Origin: Symbiodinium natans
Lineage: Eukaryota > Sar > Dinophyceae > Suessiales > Symbiodiniaceae
NCBI GenBank assembly: GCA_905221605.1
Contig: CAJNDS010002141.1
Span: 493,378 to 557,377, forward strand
DNA length: 64,000 nt
Direction of reading: 5' to 3'
The notes under the pieces are model-generated. The model had not been told where the DNA came from. It was given only the letters and a program-made list of their open reading frames with translations, and ran no database searches. Shown in pieces: positions 32,179-40,291 of the stretch. The translations under genes and the position numbers were made by a program. The first letter of the stretch is position 1; every line of letters begins with the position of its first letter.

Positions 32179-32373
32179 TCGGCTTTCTTCTGGCTGGCTC
32201 TTAGGACTTTAACCTTTTGCTCGGTAGCCCAGTGGTACCCTTTTTTTGGGGTTCAAGGTTCCCTCAGAAAGTAAGCCCCAAAAAGGGTGCCCTTCTAAGT
32301 TTGGGTTTTCGTAGAAGCTGCAATAAGGAGCCTAAAAGTTACACTTTTAGGAGGGGTTCAGAAGTCAGCCAAG
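32179..32373 (+). mobile_element. family G element interrupted by nested family A element
   Basis: G ends: CTCGGCTTTCTTCTGG at the left and GAAGTCAGCCAAG at the right. At 32220 the G sequence CCTTTTG is broken by a family A left end (GGTAGCCCAGTGGTACCC) and resumes as TTTGGGTTTT near 32302. TTTG appears on both sides, as a 4-bp duplication. Confidence 0.75.
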
Positions 32374-32810
32374 ATACCTACTCCTAACCCCTGAACCCTA
32401 AACCCTAAACACTAAACCCTAAACCCTACTCAGCTCAGTTGAGGTGTTGCAGCCAACTCGGTTTGCCTTGACGAAGCTGCCGCGGCCTACGAAGGGAGAG
32501 CCTTGGTTGAGGGTGTCAGGGGGTTAGGGAGTTTAAGGGCTTTAGGGGTTTTAGGGGGTTTCAGGGGTTTAGGGTTTTAGGGTTTAAGGTTTAGGGCTAA
32601 GGCCCATAGAGTCCCTTGTTCCCTTATTCACTTTTTTTGTGAGGGGGGGGGGGGGGTCAGAAGACCCTTGAAACCAAAAAGGGCACCCTCTTTTGTTACT
32701 AGCTTACTTCTTGGGTCTAGCCCTAAACCCTAAAACCCTGAACCCTAAACCCTTTACACTCCTGGGCTACTTCCTGGGCCTAGGTGACCAGTGTCCAGGA
32801 GAGTTGCCCT

Positions 32811-32910
32811 AAACCCTAAACCCTAAACCCTAAACCCTAAACCCTAAACCCTAAACCCTAAACCCTAAACCCTAAACCCTAAACCCTAAACCCTAAACCC
32901 TAAACCCTAA
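32811..32910. repeat. CCCTAAA array
   Basis: About 14 perfect heptamers. Confidence 0.97.
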
Positions 32911-32984
32911 GCCCTGGACTTTGCAAGCCTGAGCCGGGCATGGGGGTGGGGGACCTGAAATCTTAGGGCTTCTTGGGAATGGTT

Positions 32985-33050
32985 TTTAGGGTTTAGGGTT
33001 TAGGGTTTAGGGTTTAGGGTTTAGGGTTTAGGGTTTAGGGTTTAGGGTTT
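32985..33050. repeat. TTTAGGG array
   Basis: About 9 perfect heptamers, about 75 bp after the opposite-orientation array. Confidence 0.97.
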
Positions 33051-33071
33051 TGTAATTCCTAAGAAACCTTA

Positions 33072-33176
33072 GTTGTAGAGTAGGTAGCCTTGAACCTTTT
33101 TGGGGGCAATAGAATCCCGTAATAATCCCAAAGGTCAACCTTTAGTTCCCCCTAGGTAATGGACAACTAGGAAACA
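33072..33176 (+). mobile_element. small element family J, copy 2
   Basis: GTAGAGTAGGTAGCCTTGAA at the left and CCCCTAGGTAATGGACAACT at the right match the 17868 copy. TTGAACCTTTTTGGGG and CCAAAGGTCAACC form inner arms. Confidence 0.7.
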
Positions 33177-33892
33177 GCCAAAATTACAATTTTTTCTTGG
33201 GTTCCAAGTTCAGTATAGGAACACTGAAACCCCAAACCCTAAACCCTAAGCCCTAAACCCTAAGGATGAGGGCTTCAGTCGTCGGGTAGGGTCATTTCTC
33301 GACATCCGCTCGAAACCCTTTGCCCCCAACCCTCCCAAACCCCTTGGGCACCCGAAAGCCCAAACCCTAAACCCCAACCCCAAGCCCTAAACCCTAAACC
33401 CTAACCCTAAACCCTAAACCCCCATGAGCCCAAGGTGCCAATTCTCAACCTATGGCTGTCCTCCTGGCAGCGTTGTCCGAGAGGGACGTTGCTGACGCTC
33501 TGAGGGGGGTGTAGGGTTTAGTGTTTTGGTGTTTAGTGCTTCGGATTTCAGGCTATCAGGGCACCCGGTATTTGGGTAGCAGGGTTTTCAGGTTTCAGGA
33601 TGTAGGGTATTGGGGTTTAGGGCTTCAGGGTGTGGGGGGATTGGGGCTCGATGGGGCAGAGGGATTTTGGTGTTCGTGCGTCAGAGTACTCTGCAGGCTG
33701 CGGACATGTTTACTAGGCTGTCCAGTTTGTTTTGGCTTCCGGTCCATATGGTCACTTCACTAAATGATGGTCCCTTTAGGTCCATATTATAATAAGACTA
33801 TAAGGATGATAAGGCTGCCCCTAATATTTAGGAAAACCAACAAGGGACCAACATTTTGAGTGCTTCGGCTAAAGAAAGAACCTAGTATAGGG
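33177..33892. other. intergenic stretch, weak exon signals
   Basis: CCCTAAA/CCCAAG runs (33233-33262, 33360-33422), then a unique island at 33423-33510 with an ATG frame MAVLLAALSERDVADALRGV that may be an exon fragment. Degenerate TTTAGGG-like DNA follows. Confidence 0.4.
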
Positions 33893-33958
33893 GTCGGAAT
33901 ACTAATGGTATTCCCTTATCGTCCCTTTATCACTACACTACTACAACCCCCCCCCCCC

Positions 33959-33989
<31 letters not shown>

Positions 33990-34030
33990 TTATTTATTTA
34001 TTTATTTTTTTTATTTGTTGAGGCCCTGTA
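33893..34030 (+). mobile_element. small repeat family I, copy 3
   Basis: ATACTAATGGTATTCCCTTA at the left and GAGGCCCTGTAGT at the right. The centre has expanded to C-run, A-run, TA and TTTA simple repeats. Confidence 0.55.
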
Positions 34031-34789
34031 GTGATGACGGCAGAGCTGAGAGGTCTTGAACATTTTTGGGGTTCAAGGCCGTAGGGCTTAAAGGCTTAGA
34101 ATTCAGGGCGGCGATGGGTAGGAGTGGCTATGTGGTCTGAGGGGTTCGAGGATAGGCTTGTCAGTCAGGCGTTGAGGTTCAGTCTTCGCTGGGGTTTAGG
34201 GAGTTTAGGGTTTAGGGCTTTATGTGCACGATCCTATACTTCCAGGGTTCAGGCAGACGCCAACATTAGGTGCTGTGGAGGAACTGGAGTTGCGATGGCA
34301 TGTGTCACCGGTAGAGCCTGTCTAACACGGTTTCGGGTTTAGGGTTTATGGTTTAGGGTTTAGGGAAACCTCTATGAGGGAGTACACCTCCTCTCAAGCC
34401 CGACACTGCGCGAGGAGAGTACAGGCAGATGGGGGGCAAAAAGCTAGAAACACTGAGCGTAAAACCCTGAGGACTTGCAAGTAGCCCGAACGTTTTAGGG
34501 TTTAGGTGCTAGAGAGTTGAGGGGCTAAGCCCTATACCCTGAAGAGCCCGAAACTTTAACACAAACCTAAAACTGCACCCTGAAGAGTACAAAGTTTGGG
34601 GCTTGGGGTGTAGGAGTTTCGGCGGACCGTAATTGAAAGAACTACATGCCGTCAAATTTGGGCTCGGAGGTAAAGGTGATATGTTGAGAAGTTCGAGGCC
34701 CCCTCAGTGAACCCCTAAACATTCAATCTAGAGAATGTTTAGGGTGCAGGCTCTGGTGAAAAGAAAGGCTATTGGGTTTGAGGGTTTAG

Positions 34790-34902
34790 CCCCAAGGGGT
34801 CCATGTACCCATGAAGATATACTTGGGCCTTAGAGGGGTTCCTATAAAGTAGCTTTAGGGCCCAAGTATAGACCATATGGGTACATGGTCCCTGAGGGTA
34901 GG
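34790..34902. mobile_element. foldback element family K, copy 2
   Basis: GGGGTCCATGTACCCATGAA at the left and TATGGGTACATGGTCCCTGA at the right are inverted, with inner ACTTGGGCC and GGCCCAAGT arms. Confidence 0.8.
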
Positions 34903-35021
34903 GTTTAGGGTGTGCGTATGCCACCGAAAAGGCTCAAACCCAAGGTCAGTAGGCCCAGCAGCCCCTGAAGCCAAGGCGCAGTGGGCCCTAAACCGAACAC
35001 CCACAGGCCCAAAAGCACTCT

Positions 35022-35152
35022 AAACCCTAAACCCTAAACCCCAAACCCCACACCCCAAACCCTAAACCCTAAACCCTAAACCCTAAACCCTAAACCCTAA
35101 ACCCTAAACCCTAAACCCTAAACCCTAAACCCTAAACCCTAACCCTAAACCC
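35022..35152. repeat. CCCTAAA array
   Basis: About 18 heptamers with a CCCCAAA block at the left. Confidence 0.97.
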
Positions 35153-35267
35153 AGTAGGCCCAGTCTGCCTTAAACCCGAATATCAAGGCCCAGTAGCCCT
35201 GTAAAGCACAAGGCCCGATAGTCGTGAAAGACTAAAGCCGCTTGCGAAGGAGATAAGGGTTGAAAGA

Positions 35268-35400
35268 ATATACGTATGTATGGATATATATATATACATA
35301 TTATATATATATGTATGTGCATATATATATATATGCATATATGTATGTATGCATATATATATATACACATATAGATACATATGTATATATATATAGAGAT
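35268..35400. repeat. TA/TATG microsatellite
   Basis: AT-rich simple repeat of ATAT, TATG and CATA units. YIYIYI ORFs are artefacts. Confidence 0.9.
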
Positions 35401-36858
35401 GTAAAGGAACGAGGTTTAGGGCTTTAGGAAACCCTGTACCCTAAACCCTTAATGACACGTTCTGGTGTTGGGGTTTTTGTTGAGCCCTCAGCGGGGTCTC
35501 CCAACTCTAAACCCTAAACCCCAAACCCCAAACCCTAAACCCTCAACCCTGAGCCCTGCCGAGGCCGTGGGGATTGGTCTCAGGTGGATGGGACAACACG
35601 GCCGCGAGCCCGGGAGAGGTTTAGGGTTTAGGGTTTAGGAAGGCAGGGTGATGGTTTTAGGGATTTAGTGCTTTCAATCCCCCGATTTTGCGGCGTATGG
35701 AAGTACGATTTAGGGCCGAAAAGGTTAGGATGCGCCCCGCCCTTGCAAGTGTAAAATAGAGCTCTTGTAGCACGCAGGCCAAAAAAGAGCACCAGAAACA
35801 CGAAACACGCTGGCCTTCGGCAATCCAAGCATGGCATAAGGGAGCAGAAAACATAGCGCTAGACATGTCACAGACAGGAGCACACAAAAAGCATCACCGG
35901 AAGTAGCACAAGCAGGAACAGAAAAAGTAGCACCCTAAATAGCACAAGCAGGAGCACAAGAAGTCACAACAGAAACAGCAGAGACAGGAGCAGAACAAGT
36001 GGCACCCAGAAACAGCACAAGTTTTGATACAAAACATGTGATCACTCCCTGCCCGTTCTTTTTTCCTTGCTTTTGCTGGTGCTTCTGCTTGTGCTCACTG
36101 TTACTAGTAGTAGGCCCTGGGAGATTCTTATGTTTCCCCTTATTGTGTTAAAGAGGATCATCTGTAGAATCTGTAGGACTATCTCTTTTTTTGTCACAGG
36201 GTTTTTGTTTGGGGCCATCCTAGGTTAGCTAGGACCCGGAGTAGGCCCTTATTAGTATTATTATTAGTATTATTATTCTGATTACTGTTATTATGATTAT
36301 GTATACATATTCTTGTTATGATTTTACTGTTTTTTGTTCGAGCCATTATCATCTCATCCCCTTAAAACCAAAAAGGCCACCCCCTTTTTATTCCTGGGTA
36401 ACTCCTGGGTCTGGTTAGTTAGTTGGTCGGGGCCGGGTGGGGGGTGGGTGGGGGGGGGGGGGGGGGGGGGGGGGTTACCAAGCCTAAGTCTGTGGGGTTT
36501 CGGGTTTAGGGTTTCGGGTTTGGGTTTTGGGGTTTAGGGTTTAGGGTTTAGGGCTTAGTCTTTTGGGGATTAATGTGTGTGTGTGTGTCTTTTTTTCGGA
36601 GGAGGGTTTTGGAGTTTATTGTTTTATTTCTGGTATCACTAGTATTAAATAATATAATATGTTTTATTGTTATTCTTCTTCTTACTATTATTTACACACA
36701 TATATATATATATATGTCTATACTTTTCTACATGGATCCTTCCTCAAGACCATACGTAGGGCGAGCCCTAAACGTTTCTCGTCCTCCTGGTTTCCAGCGA
36801 GATCCCCTTTGAGCTCTAAGCCCCTTGTACCTCCAAGCCCCTTGTACCGTGAACCCTA
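35401..36858. other. intergenic stretch with element fragments
   Basis: It holds an AGCACAAGCAGGAGC-type imperfect repeat (35870-36020), a family H fragment (about 36115-36238), a family F fragment (about 36350-36417), a G-run (36450-36472), a TTTAGGG run (36500-36555) and AT-rich DNA. No exon is supported. Confidence 0.5.
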
Positions 36859-36998
36859 CTTGGAGGTTCATGGTACTTAGTAACTAATTATAACTGTACT
36901 TAGGACCCACTTATAAGCTCCGTAAGTGCCCTAATACGGTTATAAGTACAGTTCTAAGTACAGTTGTAATTGGTTAATAAGTACCATGAACCTCCAAG
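36859..36998. mobile_element. family C palindromic MITE, TA target site
   Basis: CTTGGAGGTTCATGGTACTT at the left and AAGTACCATGAACCTCCAAG at the right are perfect inverted ends flanked by TA on both sides. The inverted repeat extends through most of the 140 bp. It is Tc1/mariner-like in target choice; no transposase is present. Confidence 0.9.
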
Positions 36999-37146
36999 TA
37001 AGCTCTATCCAAACCTAGAGGGTCCATTTGTACTGCTACAATGGAATTAGGTAGCCCAAAACCCTATTCAGTATGGTTCTTGGGGTACCTAATTAGGAAA
37101 CGTAGCCTTCAAACCACAAACCCGTACTCGTTTTTTGGGCTTATTA

Positions 37147-37297
37147 CTTGAAGGTTCATGGTACTTACTAACCAATTATAACTGGGCTTATAACCCTACT
37201 TATAAGTGGGATAACCCCTATAAGGCCCTTTAGGGGTATTATAAGTAGGGTTACAAGTACAGTTATAATTGGTTAGTAAGTACCATGAACCTTCAAG
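37147..37297. mobile_element. family C palindromic MITE, TA target site
   Basis: 151 bp with inverted ends CTTGAAGGTTCATGGTACTT and its complement, flanked by TA. It is almost exactly the reverse complement of the copy at 37448. Confidence 0.92.
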
Positions 37298-37447
37298 TAG
37301 GGCTTATTCGGGCTTGCTCGGGCATATTGGGGGTTACTAGCTCTATCCAAGCCCAGTCTTCAAACCCGTATTCCTTGATATTGAAACTTCCCGTCCTAAC
37401 TACCCCTAAACCTTACATCCCTCAACCCTAAGCGGCCCCCTAAAGTA

Positions 37448-37598
37448 CTTGAAGGTTCATGGTACTTACTAACCAATTATAACTGTACTTATAACCCTAC
37501 TTATAATACCCCTAAAGGGCCTTATAGGGGTTATCCCACTTATAAGTAGGGTTATAAGCCCAGTTATAATTGGTTAGTAAGTACCATGAACCTTCAAG
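37448..37598. mobile_element. family C palindromic MITE, inverted sister copy
   Basis: Same 151-bp length and ends as the 37147 copy, TA on both sides, central asymmetric part in reverse orientation. The near identity points to recent duplication or inversion through the palindrome. Confidence 0.92.
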
Positions 37599-37736
37599 TA
37601 AGCACGTAGAGGCCTGAACCCTGGACGCTTAGGGCTTATTGGGGCTCATTCGGGCGTGTTGGGGCTTACTAGGGCGTGTTAGATCTCAGGGCTTAGGCCT
37701 AAGAACTATTCCTGAATCCAAACCCCTAACCCCCCT

Positions 37737-37888
37737 AAACCCTAACCCTAAACCCTAAACCCTAAACCCCTAAACCCCTAAACCCCTAAACCCCTAAACC
37801 CCTAAACCCCTAAACCCCTAAACCCCTAAACCCCTCAACCCCTCAACCCCTAAACCCCTAAACCCCTAAACCCTAAACCCTAAACCCG
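37737..37888. repeat. CCCCTAAA octamer / CCCTAAA array
   Basis: The core of about 13 units is 8 bp (CCCCTAAA), with 7-bp units at both ends. Confidence 0.97.
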
Positions 37889-37955
37889 ATTACGCAATTT
37901 TGAGGTCCAGTACTGGGACCTGCGTGCGGGCGTAAAGCTCAGACACAGAGGTGTT
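37889..37955 (+). CDS. candidate exon
   Basis: One frame reads RNFEVQYWDLRAGVKLRHRG through the island between CCCTAAA and TTTAGGG arrays. No family is recognised. Confidence 0.3.
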
Positions 37956-38095
37956 GGGTTTAGGGTTCAGGGGTTTAGGGATTTATGCAGGCGTTTCGGG
38001 TTTAGGGGTTTGGGTTTAGGGTTTAGGGTGTATAGGTTTAGGGGTTTAGAGTTTAGGGTGTAGAGGTTTAGGGGTTTAGAGTTTAGGGTGTTGGG
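37955..38095. repeat. degenerate TTTAGGG array
   Basis: Diverged units with a doubled GTGTAGAGGTTTAGGGGTTT segment. Confidence 0.85.
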
Positions 38096-38416
38096 TTTGC
38101 AGGGCTCAGTGGTTAGGATTCAGCAGGCTCTTCGATTCTTGGGGTGCTGCGTTTTCGTTTGAGGTTTCGTGTTATACATAAGTTGCCGGCCTCAGAATAC
38201 CCGGAGCTCGCCCGGAGTAAGTGGCTAAAGTCTTGGGCAGCAAAGGAGTCTTGGGCACCGGCACATCGAATGCACTTGCCCGAAACCCTAAACCCTAAAC
38301 CCTAAACCCTAAACCCTAAACCCTAAACCCCAAACTCCGGCCGCTGTTCTTTTAGCCCCAAGGCCGACTCTCTTGCAAACTAATCTGTGGGTTGACCGAC
38401 AAATCCTTTTCGTCGC

Positions 38417-39444
38417 ATGTCCGGCATGGCGTCCATGTCCTTCCTGCTGCTCTTGCTGTCTGGAGTCGTTGTGAACGCCTCTTGGTGGCCCAGTGGTACC
38501 CTTTACTGTGTTTTTTTTGTTGGTTATGGGTTTAGGGTTTAGGGTTTGGGGCGGTTCCCTTATAAAGTAACCAACCCCAAAAAAGGGGTGCCCTTATTTT
38601 CAACATGGCTGCTGGGCTACCAAGGCCTTGCGTGAGACTCGTGCGCAGGAACACCAAAGCAGCGGCGGCACTTGGTTCAGCAAATGCCGATCTTCCAAGT
38701 GCAGCAACCAGACCTTTGATGTGGGGGGCGAGGACGGTGGAAGCATTCAGCTTCAAGATTGCGAGGTGCGCTTGCACGAGCCAGTCGAAATCGGTGGCAC
38801 AGATATGTGCGAGGAGACGTGTTCTGTGCCCTACTCCGGCGAAACAAAGAGTGTCAAAGTCGTGCGGGAAAGTGGACATGGAGAACAGCAGTGCCGCTTC
38901 CAGGAAGCCCATGGTTTCTTGGCAATTGGAGGTTTAGGGTTTGGGGTTTGGTGTAGGGTCAGGTAGCCCAGGGGTGCCTTTTGCCCTTTTTTGCGTTCAA
39001 GGTTCCCTCATCAAGAAGCCAACCCCAAAAAGTGTACCCACCCTTATATATACCAACCCCAAACAGTGTACCCGCCCTTATTATATGGTAGCTGGGCTAC
39101 CAAGGTTTCTGCACTGGCAAATGCTGCACGGCCAAATGCAGCAACCAAGCCTATGAGCCCAAAGCAGACGGTATCACGTGGCAGTTCACAGATTGCCGGC
39201 CGGCAGGCGAGGGAAGCCAGAGTCTGATGCGTTTCTTCGAGGTAGAGTAGAGGTAGCCTTTAACCTTTTTGGGTTAATAAACCCTAAACCCTAAACCCTA
39301 AACCCTAAACCCTAAACCCTAAACCCTGCAACCCTAAACTAAGGTGTCTATAAGGGTGACCTTCATGGAGAGTTCCCCACCTGCGCAGAGACGTGCACCG
39401 TGCTTCATTCCGGAGAGCCCACGCCTTACTCAGCCAACAGTTGA
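38417..39444 (+). CDS. secreted two-module Cys-rich protein (191 aa, 4 exons)
   Basis: Exons 38417-38476, 38625-38913, 39105-39241 and 39355-39444 total 576 nt, exactly 192 codons, ending in TGA. Residues 1-20, MSGMASMSFLLLLLLSGVVV then N, form a typical signal peptide, so the protein should enter the secretory pathway. Two related modules follow. Each has C-x3-KCSNQ, then D-C, then C-x-E-T-C-x-V-x2-SGE: module 1 uses KCRSSKCSNQ and CEETCSVPYSGE, module 2 uses CCTAKCSNQ and CAETCTVLHSGE. No transmembrane segment follows the signal. The first two introns are family A introners bounded by 4-bp duplications GCCT and GTTT. The third is GT-AG and carries a family J fragment and CCCTAAA repeats. 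Paired cysteines suggest disulphides. No named family is recognised. ATG choice rests on the signal peptide. Confidence 0.75.
38481..38624 (+). mobile_element. introner family A, TSD GCCT
   Basis: Ends CTTGGTGGCCCAG and CTGGGCTACCAAG; GCCT at 38477-38480 and 38625-38628. The intron is 38477-38624, GC-AG, 148 bp. Contains a short TTTAGGG run. Confidence 0.92.
38918..39104 (+). mobile_element. introner family A, TSD GTTT, left end split by telomeric repeat
   Basis: GTTT at 38914-38917 and 39105-39108. The left end CTTGG is separated from GGTAGCCCAG by about 40 bp of TTTAGGG-like sequence. The right end CTGGGCTACCAAG is intact. The centre has a duplicated CCAACCCCAAA segment. The intron is GT-AG. 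Confidence 0.88.
39242..39354 (+). mobile_element. intron 3 of Cys-rich gene with family J fragment and CCCTAAA array
   Basis: GTAGAGTAGAGGTAGCCTTT at the start resembles the family J left end; a CCCTAAA array (39277-39330) fills the rest. GT-AG. Confidence 0.7.
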
Positions 39445-39475
39445 GCTTCAAACTTTCTTGGGGCTTCCATAGTCA

Positions 39476-39565
39476 ACCCTAAACCCTAAACCCTAAACAC
39501 TAAACCCTAAACCCTAAACCCGAAACCCTAAACCCTAAACCCTAAACCCTAAACCCTAAACCCTA
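39476..39565. repeat. CCCTAAA array
   Basis: About 13 heptamers downstream of the Cys-rich gene. Confidence 0.97.
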
Positions 39566-39699
39566 CAACGAAGTTGAACCTTCTTTTTCTTCCTCGGCTT
39601 TTGGAGATGTAAGGCAAGTCGAGGTCCTCAGACTCAGTGGGCTGGTAAGCCCCTTGGTGGCCCCAATGGTGCCCTTTTTTTTGTTTTCTCCCTTTTTTG

Positions 39700-39765
39700 G
39701 GGTTTAGGGTTTAGGGTTTAGGGTTTATTTAGGGTTTAGGGTTTAGTGTTTAGGGTTTAGGGCAA
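39700..39765. repeat. TTTAGGG array
   Basis: About 9 units, with a TTTATTTAGGG slip. Confidence 0.95.
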
Positions 39766-39840
39766 GCAAGGCCCCAAGCAGCCACACTGCGAGCTTAAGG
39801 AGCCGGGCTTGCAAGAAGCTCGGCTGCCCCAGCAGTTACC
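39760..39840 (+). CDS. possible exon upstream of phosphatase
   Basis: The frame GKQGPKQPHCELKEPGLQEA continues RLPQQLP. Both sides are TTTAGGG arrays, which breaks the usual polarity. It could be a 5' exon of the phosphatase gene or belong to the preceding gene. Confidence 0.25.
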
Positions 39841-39842
39841 GG

Positions 39843-39940
39843 GTTTAGGGTTTAGGATTTAGGGTTTAGGATTTAGGGTTTAGGGCTTAGGATTTAGGGT
39901 TTAGGGCTTAGGGCTTAGGGTTTAGGATCTAGGGTTTATG
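39843..39940. repeat. TTTAGGG/TTTAGGA array
   Basis: Alternating TTTAGGG and ATTTAGG units, partly a 14-bp higher-order repeat. Confidence 0.92.
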
Positions 39941-39949
39941 CCTAAAGAA

Positions 39950-40050
39950 AAGCTGAATGAGTACACTTTACACTTTTTTGGGATGCTATGATCCCCTGTA
40001 GAACTGAAAATGTACACTTGTTTGCACTTGTTTGGGGTTGCAGAGAACTC
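39950..40050 (+). mobile_element. small element family B, copy 1
   Basis: GCTGAATGAGTACACTTTAC at the left and GAAAATGTACACTTG later form inverted arms. Copies at 40497 and 45240 lie in introns of the phosphatase gene. Confidence 0.75.
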
Positions 40051-40250
40051 GGATGCGCAGCAGTACCCTTATTAGGGCTTAGGATGTAGGGTTTAGGATT
40101 TAGGGTTGAGGGTTTAGAGCTTTTCGGATTTACACGTTATGCCTTTTTTTTTTTTTTGGGGGGGGGTTCAGGTCCCCTTATAAACCCTTTTACTAGCAAA
40201 GGAAGGGCACCCTTTTAATCCTAGGTTGCTGGGCAACCTAGGAAACGGCC

Positions 40251-40291
40251 ATGGAATTCGTCGACCAGCTTGAGACTGGCTTGGCCCAAGC
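40251..40291 (+). CDS. phosphatase exon, possible N-terminus
   Basis: MEFVDQLETGLAQA after a family F-like right end (CAACCTAG then GAAACGGCC). If that end is an acceptor, the frame continues upstream as ETA before the Met. Confidence 0.45.

Noticed and set aside
35170-35380. Tyr/Ile-rich minus-strand ORFs
   Set aside because: Translation of a TA/TATG microsatellite.
39355-39375. GDLHGEF in the Cys-rich gene as a phosphatase motif
   Set aside because: No other PPP motif follows, and the same position in module 1 reads VRLHEPVEI; the residues belong to the Cys-rich module.
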